Of a DNA stretch of 64,000 bases, positions 8,346 through 16,220 are shown in pieces. A program made the position numbers and the translations under genes. Below the pieces are notes generated by a model, which was given only the letters and a program-made list of their open reading frames with translations, was not told where the DNA came from and did no database searches. Source of the DNA: a virus; the IMG/VR virus record IMGVR_UViG_3300010400_000006, positions 1 to 64,000 of that record. One strand, 5' to 3'. Position 1 is the stretch's first letter; the number at the start of each line of letters is the position of its first letter.

Positions 8346-8881
8346 GACTCGTGAACCTCCAGATAGTTATCATACCACAATTCCTGTGGCATTCGGTAGA
8401 CACCCTTTTCGACCAGGTGCTTGTGCTTCGGCGTGATGAACAGCCGGTAGCCCCGGCTGTCGGCGTCATCGATCCTGGGCCAGATCAACGGCTGCGCGAT
8501 CGCCTGTTCCGGCCACAGTTCACTGTAGTGGTCGTAATTCAACTGGACGAGCCGGTTCCTGTGCGAACGATGCATCCACGGGTCGCCGAGCCACGGCGGG
8601 TTCCCCGCCCTGGGGGCGAGGCCGTTGAACGCCCCGATCTCTTTCCAGGGAGCCCACTTGCCGGCGATTGACTTGCCCCGTTCGGTGTGGGCGATCAGAC
8701 AGTGGACGAGCCCGTAGCTAACCAGCTCGTACAGATGTCCGCGCCACATCCCAGGGATCGGGGTGTCGTTGTACTTCCCGTGCAGAATGCTTTCGACGAC
8801 CTCGCACTGCTTCAGCAGGTGCATGTCCGTCAGGCAGCTCGCCGATTGAACTGCGCTCTTGTAGGGGAAGAGGGTGACCAT
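8342..8881 (-). CDS. Pyrimidine-dimer DNA glycosylase-like protein (Pyr_excise family)
   Basis: 179 residues. The N-terminus MVTLFPYKSAVQSASCLTDMHLLKQCEVVESIL fits the start of the Pyr_excise family, where a LF-P turn is followed by a helix that lies near the catalytic N-terminus, and WMHRSHRNRLVQLNYDHYSELWP matches the HRSNLIRK-type motif of that family. Members nick DNA at UV dimers by base excision, which would protect phage DNA. The family assignment is by recalled motif pattern; residues 100-179 match less clearly. It follows a hairpin-containing leader (8882-8984) after the SSB-like gene. Confidence 0.6.
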   Translation of the reverse strand: MVTLFPYKSAVQSASCLTDMHLLKQCEVVESILHGKYNDTPIPGMWRGHLYELVSYGLVHCLIAHTERGKSIAGKWAPWKEIGAFNGLAPRAGNPPWLGDPWMHRSHRNRLVQLNYDHYSELWPEQAIAQPLIWPRIDDADSRGYRLFITPKHKHLVEKGVYRMPQELWYDNYLEVHES

Positions 8882-8951
8882 CTTGACCTCCGAGAAAGGG
8901 GCCCGCCGGTGAATGCTTCCGCTCCTGTGCTTCCGCGCCCGGCGACTTGCG

Positions 8952-8967
8952 ACCTGCTCATGCAGGT
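8952..8967 (-). terminator. Hairpin between SSB-like gene and glycosylase-like gene
   Basis: Perfect 6 bp stem ACCTGC/GCAGGT with a four-base loop lies in the 103-base gap. It is nested in a wider GCCGGTGA/TCACCGGC inverted repeat spanning the gap. No U-tract follows, so it may be an attenuator or mRNA end rather than a classic terminator. Confidence 0.4.
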
Positions 8968-8984
8968 ACCCCGTCGGTCACCGG

Positions 8985-9764
8985 CTAGAACGGCGGCTCG
9001 TCGTCCGCGACGTCCTGGACGTCGGCGGCCGTCTCCTCGGGCACTTCCGGCACCTGCTCGACGTACTCCTCCTCGTCCTCGTAGTCGTCGACATCGGAGG
9101 TGTCGCCGATGATGCCGTCGCCAGTCTCGCCCTCGTCCGGGATCTGCATCCCGTCCTCGGTCTCGGCGTCGCGAACGTACTCGCCCTCGTCGATGGCGTC
9201 GGCGTCCACCACGATGATCTCGTCGCCGTCGTCCTCGTTGTCGAGGTCCGATTCCTCCGGAGCACCGTTCCGCATCAGGAACCGGTCGACGTCCAGCCGC
9301 TTCGTGCCGGTCTGGTCGGTGCCGTTGCGCAGCAGCGCGTGCGCGTACATGCCTTCAGGGTTGATCTTCAGCGGGCCGATGGCCAGGACGACGGGCTTGA
9401 GCCTGTCCTCGGAGACCTTGACGCCCGACCCGCCCCAGAACTTGTCCTTGACCACCTGGCTGCCGCCGCTGAGCGCGTCGAGGAAGGCGTTGATGCCTCG
9501 CGCACCCTTCTCGTTGACGTTCAGGTTGAACCAGCAGCCGTAGGCGTTGTACTTCGCCTTCGGCGACGTCGACGGCTCCGCGATCTCGCCGACCGCGTTG
9601 AGCATCCAGTCCTGCTTGGAGTTCTTCCGGATGGTCAGCCGCTTGACGCGCAGCCGGTAGATGCCCTTCGGCGGGAGACCCAGCAGAGCCTCGTCGTACG
9701 CCTCGACGTCGTCGAGCTTGGACTTGGCCAGATGTGCCTGGCCTCCGAACGTGATCTTCGGCAC
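8985..9764 (-). CDS. Single-stranded-DNA-binding-like protein with acidic DDEPPF tail
   Basis: 259 residues. The N-terminal two thirds look like a beta-rich DNA-binding core (GIYRLRVKRLTIRKNSKQDWMLNAVGEIAEP, then KYNAYGCWFNLNVNEKGARGINAFLDAL). The last 80 residues are almost all Asp/Glu and end exactly in DDEPPF, the same layout as the acidic C-terminal tip of bacterial SSB (DDDIPF) that recruits repair and replication proteins. The fold is not provable here. It lies one base from the Sak4-like ATPase gene and near a RecB-like nuclease, the usual setting of phage SSBs. Alternative: a recombination mediator that mimics the SSB tip. Confidence 0.62.
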   Translation of the reverse strand: MPKITFGGQAHLAKSKLDDVEAYDEALLGLPPKGIYRLRVKRLTIRKNSKQDWMLNAVGEIAEPSTSPKAKYNAYGCWFNLNVNEKGARGINAFLDALSGGSQVVKDKFWGGSGVKVSEDRLKPVVLAIGPLKINPEGMYAHALLRNGTDQTGTKRLDVDRFLMRNGAPEESDLDNEDDGDEIIVVDADAIDEGEYVRDAETEDGMQIPDEGETGDGIIGDTSDVDDYEDEEEYVEQVPEVPEETAADVQDVADDEPPF

Positions 9765-10798
9765 TAGCTGTTCTCCTCATCGTCATCGTCAACGAGTGTC
9801 TCGGACTCGTCGACTCCAGGGGAACTGGGCCCCTTGACCTCGGCAGCCGGGGTGGCTGCCGTTTCCTGCTCCGGACCGCCGAGCTGCCTGTTCTCGATCG
9901 TGTCCGGGACCAAACCCGCCGGGGCCGCCGCTACCGGGGTAGCCGTTGCCGGCCCCGAGACCGACGCTACGGGCTTGCCGGCCTTGCCGGCGGGCCTTTT
10001 ACCGGGCGCGGCTACCGGGCCGTAGGCGTTGGCCGGGGGTGGTGGCGCCATGATCTTCTGGTGGATCTTCCGCAGCGTGGGGTCGAGGAACTGCTTCCCG
10101 AGCACGTTGTAGCGGTCCTTGGCGAAGATCGTGCCGTCGTTCACCCAGCTGATCACCCGCGTTTCCCGGATGGTGCCCTTGTCGTCGGGGTCACCCGAGG
10201 TGCCCTTGACACGGACCTTGATCACCTTCATGTAGCCCACCGCACTCATCTGTGCGCAGACCCACTGGGCAATCTGGAAGCCCTTGCCCTGGAACTCGGG
10301 CAGGACGATCGGGTCGCCCTCCTCGTTCTCCGTGTGCAACGGCAGCGCCGTGTAGAGCATGTTCACATCAAGATCATTGAACATCTTGATGAAGCGCTTG
10401 AACATGTTCTGCCACTTCTGGTGATCCTGAATTTCCGGGATGTCGAGATCCCGTTCCTTCTTGATCTTCTTGGCCTCCTCCAGGATCCAGCGCAGCGCCA
10501 TCTGCTGCATCTCGGTCCCGGAGTCCATCGCCACCCACTTGTACGGGCAGCTGCCTTCGTCGGTGGAGGCCTTGAGGTACGCGTACGCGTTCCGCAGGTC
10601 CTGCCACTCCCGAATGGGCCAGAGCTTCGCCTTCGAGCCCATGCGCTTGGCGGATATCAGGCCCTTCTCGACTCCGAGGATGAGGTCACAGCCGCCCGCG
10701 AGCACAGTCTTGCCGACACCTGAGTCGGCGTAGACCATGATGTTGATCGACTCCTCGAAGTCCGACATGTCGATAATGTCGGCCGGTGGAGCTACCAC
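9764..10798 (-). CDS. Sak4-like/AAA_24 recombination ATPase
   Basis: 344 residues. Walker A is YADSGVGKTV (residues about 23-32) and Walker B is KWVAMDSGTEM; between them is GVEKGLISAKRMGS. This fits the short RecA-like Sak4/AAA_24 group used by phages for single-strand annealing or strand exchange. After residue 255 the protein turns into an Ala/Pro/Gly-rich linker and a strongly acidic tail (DDDDEENS), possibly for partner binding. A TAGGAT box and a strong AGGAGG site precede the start codon at 10798, so it likely has its own promoter. Sits with the SSB-like and RecB-like genes. Confidence 0.78.
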   Translation of the reverse strand: MVAPPADIIDMSDFEESINIMVYADSGVGKTVLAGGCDLILGVEKGLISAKRMGSKAKLWPIREWQDLRNAYAYLKASTDEGSCPYKWVAMDSGTEMQQMALRWILEEAKKIKKERDLDIPEIQDHQKWQNMFKRFIKMFNDLDVNMLYTALPLHTENEEGDPIVLPEFQGKGFQIAQWVCAQMSAVGYMKVIKVRVKGTSGDPDDKGTIRETRVISWVNDGTIFAKDRYNVLGKQFLDPTLRKIHQKIMAPPPPANAYGPVAAPGKRPAGKAGKPVASVSGPATATPVAAAPAGLVPDTIENRQLGGPEQETAATPAAEVKGPSSPGVDESETLVDDDDEENS

Positions 10799-10812
10799 GC
10801 AACCTCCTGTTG

Positions 10813-11970
10813 CTATCCTACCGCGTTCACGCGGTGGTCTTCGTACCGGTCCACGACGTGAAAGAACTGCTTCGCGAGCTCCTCCCAGTCCCCTCCAGCC
10901 TCGTGGACCTCACACATCTCGAAGAAGTCACAGAACCGCTTGCAGTCGTACCGCGGACTCTTGTAGATCAAGTCCGGGTTCTCCCGCATGAAGTCGATGT
11001 GAATCGCTTCCGCGCCGATCCGGTAAATCTGCCCCTTGCGCTCCAACTTGGTGCGCGGAACATCCTCTCGGTGGAAATACGGCGCAGGCTGCACCTTCGA
11101 GACATCTCCCAACACCGTCAGCCCGTACTTATCGGCGGAAGCCTGGAGCTGTGCGGTGTTCAGCTTGGCGAGCTTGGCGTGCGTCATGTCGTGCTCTTCG
11201 AACGCCCGGTGCAGCCCAACGTTTACCGCCGAGGCCGTCCAGAGCGCGTCGATGTAGTGCGTCTTGGTCGGCTTGTTGGTGGCCTCACCGTTCGCGTTCA
11301 TCGGGCGACTGTCGAGCTCGGCCTTCCGCAGGAAGTTGTAGGTGATGCCGTCGAGCACTTCCTTCGGACCGATCAACCCCATCTGGCGGAGAACGTGTGT
11401 GGCTACCGCCCAGTAGGTACCCGCCTGATCATCGATCGTCAGGTGACCAGTCTGGATAGAAGCCGCCGTCTTGGTCTCTAGCAGACGCAGTGATGGCCGG
11501 CTCTCCGCCAGGTCGCGGTAGACTCCGTCGAACGTTCCGACGAGTTTCACCACGGGCTTCTTGGTACGCGGGTGTGGGATCAGCACCGAAAAGGCCTGCT
11601 CCGGCGCGATGAACTCCCAGGACTCGTCGAGTCCGTAGGTGTTCATGTAGTTGTCGAGCACCGCCGCGCCGAGGTCGATGGCCTTGTGCCACAGCTCAAG
11701 TTCCTCGACGTGCATCTTGGGCTTGTCGGCCTTGGCCTGGATCAGCTCGGCCATAGTCCACGACGCCCAGGTCTCGCGCGGATCAATGCCGCGCTTCAGA
11801 CCGGGGATGTAGTGGTAGGCCAGCGCCAGGTGCACGCCGGTACCGAACCACAGCGATTCCGGTCCGATCTCGTTCTTCTTGAGGCCCATGTGCCAGCCCC
11901 AGTACCAGGCCAACGGGCACTTCTTGAACGTGCCCCGCTCGCTCTGGCGGAGCATGTGGACTTCGGTCAC
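10813..11970 (-). CDS. PD-(D/E)XK exonuclease, Cas4/RecB-like with Fe-S cluster motif
   Basis: 385 residues from a GTG at 11970 that overlaps the upstream stop; an upstream extension to 12117 would run through two other genes and is rejected. Motifs in order: SERGTFKKCPLAWYW with the first Cys, GTGVHLALAYHY, VGTFDGVYRD (catalytic Asp), LLETKTAAS (E-x-K), DDQAGTYWAVA (QxxxY) and the C-terminal CKRFCDFFEMC. The four cysteines fit the [4Fe-4S] staple of AddB/Cas4-type nucleases. Likely a 5' or 3' exonuclease making single strands for the Sak4-like annealing ATPase. Confidence 0.85.
   Translation of the reverse strand: MTEVHMLRQSERGTFKKCPLAWYWGWHMGLKKNEIGPESLWFGTGVHLALAYHYIPGLKRGIDPRETWASWTMAELIQAKADKPKMHVEELELWHKAIDLGAAVLDNYMNTYGLDESWEFIAPEQAFSVLIPHPRTKKPVVKLVGTFDGVYRDLAESRPSLRLLETKTAASIQTGHLTIDDQAGTYWAVATHVLRQMGLIGPKEVLDGITYNFLRKAELDSRPMNANGEATNKPTKTHYIDALWTASAVNVGLHRAFEEHDMTHAKLAKLNTAQLQASADKYGLTVLGDVSKVQPAPYFHREDVPRTKLERKGQIYRIGAEAIHIDFMRENPDLIYKSPRYDCKRFCDFFEMCEVHEAGGDWEELAKQFFHVVDRYEDHRVNAVG
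10815..10820 (-). promoter_or_regulatory. TAGGAT -10 box upstream of the Sak4-like gene
   Basis: GCGGTAGGATAGC lies about 16 bases upstream of the start codon in an otherwise empty gap, followed by AGGAGG. TAGGAT is the standard actinobacterial -10 form and recurs before other genes here (50290, 53412). No clear -35 hexamer. Confidence 0.45.
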
Positions 11971-12128
11971 GGGATGGGCAACCTTCCGAATGCGGCCATG
12001 ATGATAAGTTCGATCCCGAGGAACAGGAGCACCGGGACGGCGTTCCAGCAGAAGTCCCGGATCAGCCACCAAGTAGCTTCGAGATCGTCGGCGGCTTCCT
12101 TCTTCAGCTCTTTCCACCGGGCGCTCAC
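11967..12128 (-). CDS. Small single-pass membrane protein, 53 residues
   Basis: GTG start overlapping the stop of the upstream zinc-ribbon peptide. Charged N-terminus VSARWKELKKEAADDLEA, then one long hydrophobic span NAVPVLLFLGIELIIMAAF. No signal-peptidase or lipobox motif. Unknown function; coupled to the nuclease gene by a four-base overlap. Confidence 0.6.
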   Translation of the reverse strand: MSARWKELKKEAADDLEATWWLIRDFCWNAVPVLLFLGIELIIMAAFGRLPIP

Positions 12129-12298
12129 AGGATCTGCCGCCAACTCTTCAGGCCACTGGTCGGGTATTTGAAGACGACATAATTGCTGCCGCACTCACAC
12201 TGCCAGATCGATCCGACCTTGATCCACAACCAGATGAACGGCTGGTGGCAGATGTGGCCGTGCCGCCGGATACTGACGATGCGTTTCTTCCAGGGCAT
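12125..12298 (-). CDS. Small zinc-ribbon-like peptide, 57 residues
   Basis: Begins MPWKKRIVSIRRHGHICHQP and carries a second metal-ligand pair in QCECGSNYVV, so Cys/His pairs are spaced as in a minimal zinc ribbon. Basic and aromatic. Overlaps the stop of the gene before it by one base (TGATG) and the start of the gene after it by four. Confidence 0.6.
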   Translation of the reverse strand: MPWKKRIVSIRRHGHICHQPFIWLWIKVGSIWQCECGSNYVVFKYPTSGLKSWRQIL

Positions 12299-12561
12299 CA
12301 GGGTCTCCAGTCGCCATGGACCAGGTGCGGTCTTCCCTGCGACTCGCGGACGGCCTGCGTCACGCTCTGTCCGAGAGCCTGGTGCACGTGGGTGCGAACC
12401 GCCTCCCGGATCACGCTGGCGTTTCCCGCCGGTACCGAGATCGGTTCGGGGTTGGGATCGATCTGCTTGCAGACCTGACAGACCAGCAGGATACCGCCGG
12501 CACCGGCCACCTCGGGGATATCCTGCACCGCATCGAACTTGAAGTCGTAAAAAGAAGCCAT
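12298..12561 (-). CDS. Hypothetical protein, 87 residues
   Basis: Start MASFYDFKFD chosen because GGAGGA lies six bases ahead; an ATG two codons upstream is too close to the site. Contains GILLVCQVCKQIDP (CxxC) and a helical C-terminal half. No family recognised. A TATAAC box at 12599 may drive it. Confidence 0.65.
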   Translation of the reverse strand: MASFYDFKFDAVQDIPEVAGAGGILLVCQVCKQIDPNPEPISVPAGNASVIREAVRTHVHQALGQSVTQAVRESQGRPHLVHGDWRP

Positions 12562-12586
12562 TGCCATTCCTCCGATTGGCTCAGAC

Positions 12587-12814
12587 CTACTTGGACTTGT
12601 TATACTTCACTTCCATGCCGTGCAACGCATTTGCATCCTTACACGGCTGGCAGCGGCAGTACCAGTTGTTGTACACGTTCCATTCACCGTGTTGATCGGG
12701 CGGAATGTGAGTCGCATACCAAAACCAACCCAGTGGGTACATTTTACTGCGCTGGACGGACACCTTGACGCGCATAGCTTTGCGCTCCGCCATGCGCTTC
12801 GAATTGTTCGGCAT
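12587..12814 (-). CDS. Hypothetical basic protein with C-rich motif, 75 residues
   Basis: From MPNNSKRMAERKAMRVKVSVQ; the first half is strongly basic and the second has an aromatic segment and NNWYCRCQPCKDANAL, a possible zinc site. GGGAGG precedes the ATG. Unknown function, possibly nucleic-acid binding. Confidence 0.6.
   Translation of the reverse strand: MPNNSKRMAERKAMRVKVSVQRSKMYPLGWFWYATHIPPDQHGEWNVYNNWYCRCQPCKDANALHGMEVKYNKSK
12599..12604 (-). promoter_or_regulatory. TATAAC -10-like box inside the end of the upstream gene
   Basis: The 11-mer GTGAAGTATAA here recurs exactly at 25989-25999, where it extends to TATAAT. It lies about 40 bases upstream of the gene at 12298-12561. No clear -35. 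Confidence 0.35.
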
Positions 12815-12895
12815 CCATCCTCCCGTCACTCCGGGAGCAGCCAGTGTTCGTGAGCCGAGCTTCCAGGCGAACCCGTTCCGTATTCACGAAAACTG

Positions 12896-12935
12896 ACTGC
12901 TTCCGCAGTGGCCGGCCCCTTTACGCGAGGCCGGC
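12896..12935 (-). terminator. Paired hairpins downstream of the Ala/Lys-rich gene
   Basis: Two hairpins follow the stop at 12951: GCCGGCC/GGCCGGC (12911-12935) and ACTGC-GGAA-GCAGT (12896-12909), the second followed by CAGTTTTC on the transcribed strand, so a terminator is plausible. A third dyad TTCGTGA/TCACGAA flanks the rest of the gap. Confidence 0.5.
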
Positions 12936-12950
12936 AACCGGGGCCGGGGT

Positions 12951-13436
12951 CTAGAAGGGGGCTTCGACGCCGACCTTGACCTTGGCGGCGGTCTTCGCGG
13001 CGGGCTTGGCCTTCGCGGTCTTCGGGGCGTCGTCCGCACCCTCAGCCGCGTCCGCCTTGGCCTTCGCCGCTTCGGCCTTCTCGGCCTTGGCCTTGGCCGC
13101 CTCCTGGAGCTTCGCCTCGCGCTCGGCCTCCTTCTCGGCCTTGGCCTTGGACCTGGCCTCCTTGGCCTCCGCCTCGCGCGCCTCCTTGGCGTCGGCTTCA
13201 GCCGCCTTCTGGTCGCGCCGCTCCGGCGACCGCTGGAACGAGGCGTAGCAGACCACCGCGAGCTGGATGGACTTGATGAACGCGGTCCACTTCTCGCTGG
13301 GCTCTTCGCCCTCGGCGGGCGCGTCGGCGTCGACCGGGTAGCCGGTCTTCTCCTTCAGCCAGACGCCGTAGTTCTCGTGCAGGCTGGTGGGGTCCTTCTC
13401 GACCAGGGAAGCGTTGACCTTCTCGTCGACCGACAT
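12951..13436 (-). CDS. Hypothetical Ala/Lys/Glu-rich protein, paralogue of 24506-25225
   Basis: 161 residues. The N-terminal 70 (PTSLHENYGVWLKEKTG, then IQLAVVCYASFQRSPER) share a clear pattern with the gene at 24506: PTxLHExYxxWxxEKTGxxxD then xQxAVxxYxxFQ+SPE. The rest is a long single helix of A, K and E repeats (probable coiled coil) ending in a basic Ala/Lys/Val tail, GVEAPF. No family recognised. Strong AAAGGAG site. Two diverged copies in one early region suggest duplication and a role important early in infection. Confidence 0.75.
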   Translation of the reverse strand: MSVDEKVNASLVEKDPTSLHENYGVWLKEKTGYPVDADAPAEGEEPSEKWTAFIKSIQLAVVCYASFQRSPERRDQKAAEADAKEAREAEAKEARSKAKAEKEAEREAKLQEAAKAKAEKAEAAKAKADAAEGADDAPKTAKAKPAAKTAAKVKVGVEAPF

Positions 13437-13471
13437 GACTCTCCTTTTGCTGTGTTCCGAACTACCTCAAA

Positions 13472-13490
13472 CCCTACCCTACGGGTAGGG
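13472..13490 (-). terminator. Hairpin with 8 bp stem and 3-base loop
   Basis: CCCTACCC-TAC-GGGTAGGG lies in the gap between 13526 and 13436. It is a perfect dyad; the strand transcribed reads on into GTTTGAGG, not a U-tract. Could be a terminator or an operator. Confidence 0.45.
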
Positions 13491-13525
13491 GGTTAGCTAG
13501 CGTTTCGCCGAGGCAATTTTGGAAA

Positions 13526-13834
13526 TTACCGCTGCGGTTTCGGCGAACGCGAAACCCTCATCTTGTGGACTTTGATAGGCGGGCCCGCACCTTCCCTGGC
13601 GGGAAGCTTGCGCCCGGCGTCGTGCAGTTCCCGTTGTTTCCGCGTCAATCGGAGCGTGTCGGCAGTGGCCTTCCTGGCGTCCGCGGCCCTCCTTGCCGCA
13701 ATTCGGTTCAGTTCCATCTTTCGGCGAGACTTGCGATCGCGCCTTCCCCGCAGGATCCATCCGATCGGAAATCCGATCATGACCCCTGCTACCAGGCACC
13801 AAGCCAACATGAAAGCCCAGGTTTCGTCCATCAC
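13526..13834 (-). CDS. Single-pass membrane protein with basic cytoplasmic tail, 102 residues
   Basis: MDETWAFMLAWCLVAGVMIGFPIGWILRGRRDRKSRRK: one N-terminal membrane span followed at once by a cluster of positive charges, so the C-terminal 70 residues should stay in the cytoplasm. GTG (13834) or ATG (13831) start, both overlapping the helicase stop. An overlapping frame ending at 13497 lacks any such pattern and is taken as a shadow. Confidence 0.6.
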   Translation of the reverse strand: MMDETWAFMLAWCLVAGVMIGFPIGWILRGRRDRKSRRKMELNRIAARRAADARKATADTLRLTRKQRELHDAGRKLPAREGAGPPIKVHKMRVSRSPKPQR

Positions 13835-15714
13835 TCCCCGTTCAACAACTGCTTGGCGAAGCTGACGCCCCGCGTACCGTCCATCAACATCTTCTGTATT
13901 TCCTCGCGGTCACCGTTGACCCTGCAGATGTGCTCCTCGATGGTGCCCTTCGACCGCAAGTAGTAGATCGTGACGTTGTGCATACGGCTCACGCGGTGCG
14001 CGCGATCCTCGACCTGCTCCTGGTCGTCGGGGATCCACTTCTCATCGAGCATCACAACGTAGTCGGCCGCATCGAGTGTCAAAGACACGCCGCCTGCATC
14101 CGTGTTCAGGAAGAAGACGCGAGTGTGGTTCTGGTCCGACTGGAACTCGTGAACCTGCCGCTGGCGTTCCCTCGGCGTGACCTGGCCAGTGATCCGAAAG
14201 CTCGGAATACCGAGATGCATCAGCTCGTGGGCGAAGAGGTTCACCAGCTTCGTCGACTGGCTCGCCACGATTACTTTTCCAGTTCCCGACGAACTCCGCT
14301 CGATCCCAAGATCGCTCAGGAATTCCACCAGCCAGTCGAACTTGTTGCTCGGCAGGCACGGCTCCCACTCATCGTTAGTGTAGTTCCCCGCCGAGGACGC
14401 GATCTGCTTCGCACGCATCATCTCGGCCAGAGCACCATTGGCCATCATCGTGCCGCCATCGGTGGTGACCGCACCGTGCGTCTTGAGCTGCTTGTACATT
14501 CGTTTCTGTACCGCCGTCAGATCCAACCAGATGCCCGGCTGGTACTGCTTGTTCTGTCCGTCCAGCGCTTTGCCCGCGTACAGCTTCGGCGGCAAATCCG
14601 GAACCACCTCATCCTTCGTGCGTCGCAGCATCAACGTGGCCATTTCGTCGGCGAACTCGTCGAGTTTGGACTCGTCAATGCCGTCGATGATCCGACCTTC
14701 CTCGTGGCTGTCGTACACCACGAACCAGCGCTCGATCCACTTCCAGTACGACTTGTACAGATCAGGGCGGAGCCAGTTCAGAGTGCCCCACAGATTCTCG
14801 ATCTTGCCTCGGTACGGCGTACCGCTCAGTGCGATTCGCAGACCGTGCGGCGGCAACTTGATGCTCGCCAGCCCCGCGCGCACTTGTGTGTGGTCCTTCA
14901 GAAAGGCCGAGTGCGTCACGAGCGCCTGATGGCTCTCGTCGCAAACAATGGCCTGCCACGGGATATCAAACAGATGCGGGTACGCCATCTGCTTGATGGT
15001 CTTGCCCTTGGCATCCTTCATGGCCTTGGTGTGGTCACGCGGATCACGTGGGATCTTGATCCGGGCCATGTCCATGTTGCAGATAAACCAATGCCGCGCG
15101 CCGGTTACCAAGCCGTCCGCGAGATCGGCCATAAACCGACCGAGTTCATCCCTACGCTTGTTGCCGGGTAGATGGCTCACAACGGTGTAACCGTCGTTCG
15201 GCAACCAGCGGTCGAGCTCGTCGGGCCAGGTGGTGAGCGCTGCTGTCTTCGGAGCGAAGACCAGGATCGGTCCGCGGAGGCCGGCCTCTACCACCGCACC
15301 CATCGTTTGAAGAGTCTTGCCCAGGCCCGGCTGGTCGCCAAGAATCGCATACCGGGTAGCCGCCATCCAAGCCGCGCCAACGGTCTGGTACGTCCTACTG
15401 GCCATGGCATCAGCCAGTACCGGGCTGGCCTTGGCCACCATCCCAATAGCCGCAGAGTTGCTTTTGGCAAGCTCCCGGATCCCCGCGAGCCGCGCCTTCT
15501 CTGTCCGTGCCCACGCCGTGAGTTTCGGTCCGACATCGAGCTCCTCTCCGAACGCTGCGCGGAGCTGTAGGCAAATCGAGAAGTCCAGCGGGAACTTCCG
15601 CAGCTTCTTGGCGGGAAGCCACCGGCCCCCGATCTCCCGCAACTTCCGGGCTGCATCCTCGTCGTACGGCGCTCGCGCCCAGATGTAGTTGGCGGACTTC
15701 TCGATCTCTATCAC
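13831..15714 (-). CDS. SNF2/superfamily 2 DNA helicase
   Basis: 627 residues. Motif I GDQPGLGKTLQT, Ia ILVFAPKTA, II CDESHQAL (DESH in place of DEAH), III ALSGTPYRG, then in the second RecA lobe GKVIVASQSTKLVN (IV), DAGGVSLTLDAADYVVMLD (V) and EDRAHRVSR (VI), so a complete SNF2-type ATPase engine is present. The N-terminal 110 residues resemble the HARP-like or substrate-binding lead of phage SNF2 helicases. Likely roles: replication-fork remodelling or recombination. Starts with ATG overlapping the upstream stop by four bases. Confidence 0.92.
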   Translation of the reverse strand: MIEIEKSANYIWARAPYDEDAARKLREIGGRWLPAKKLRKFPLDFSICLQLRAAFGEELDVGPKLTAWARTEKARLAGIRELAKSNSAAIGMVAKASPVLADAMASRTYQTVGAAWMAATRYAILGDQPGLGKTLQTMGAVVEAGLRGPILVFAPKTAALTTWPDELDRWLPNDGYTVVSHLPGNKRRDELGRFMADLADGLVTGARHWFICNMDMARIKIPRDPRDHTKAMKDAKGKTIKQMAYPHLFDIPWQAIVCDESHQALVTHSAFLKDHTQVRAGLASIKLPPHGLRIALSGTPYRGKIENLWGTLNWLRPDLYKSYWKWIERWFVVYDSHEEGRIIDGIDESKLDEFADEMATLMLRRTKDEVVPDLPPKLYAGKALDGQNKQYQPGIWLDLTAVQKRMYKQLKTHGAVTTDGGTMMANGALAEMMRAKQIASSAGNYTNDEWEPCLPSNKFDWLVEFLSDLGIERSSSGTGKVIVASQSTKLVNLFAHELMHLGIPSFRITGQVTPRERQRQVHEFQSDQNHTRVFFLNTDAGGVSLTLDAADYVVMLDEKWIPDDQEQVEDRAHRVSRMHNVTIYYLRSKGTIEEHICRVNGDREEIQKMLMDGTRGVSFAKQLLNGE

Positions 15715-16220
15715 TCTCCCTCAGCCTCTTCCTCCGGGCTCAGCCCGAGTCGACGTGGCACCGCTGTCACCGGGCCGAGAGCGCTGAGCCCCTCGACACT
15801 CTCGGTCGTGCGAAGCCGACGCCGCTGTGCGGCCGTGTGCGTGTGCTCCGGAATGTTGCAGTCCTCGGAGTCGCCCTCCAGCTGATCCGGCTCGAACGAG
15901 TCGAGCCCCGGAGCCTTGTCACGCTTGCCGGCGTAGTTGTGGCACGACATCTCGGCGCACCACGAGGTGTCCTCGTACCGCTTGTGCCTGCACGGGTTCT
16001 CGTCGAAGTACGGCTGAAGCAGCCTGGACGTCTCGTCCATGTACACGTTGCCCATCTTGGCGACCGCACCGATCAGATCGACCACCGGCACGAACGTGGC
16101 GTAGGGCCAGCCGCTCGAAGAAACGGATTTGATCACGACATCGCCCTCGATCCGGTTCGGATCGAACTCCAGCGTCACCGAACCGACGGCGACCGTCTCG
16201 ATTCTCTTCTCTCGTGCCAT
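15711..16220 (-). CDS. Hypothetical protein with Cys/His cluster, 169 residues
   Basis: Beta-rich N-terminus (MAREKRIETVAVGSVTLEFD), a helix, then NPCRHKRYEDTSWCAEMSCHNYAG, a possible zinc site of three Cys and His residues, and an acidic disordered tail. The N-terminal TVAVGSVTLEFDP pattern could be a small beta barrel. No family recognised. Coupled to the helicase by a four-base overlap. Confidence 0.7.
   Translation of the reverse strand: MAREKRIETVAVGSVTLEFDPNRIEGDVVIKSVSSSGWPYATFVPVVDLIGAVAKMGNVYMDETSRLLQPYFDENPCRHKRYEDTSWCAEMSCHNYAGKRDKAPGLDSFEPDQLEGDSEDCNIPEHTHTAAQRRRLRTTESVEGLSALGPVTAVPRRLGLSPEEEAEGE

Noticed and set aside
13497-13802. 101-codon frame overlapping the membrane protein at 13526
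   Set aside because: Basic, low-motif product; the alternate frame gives a clean membrane span.
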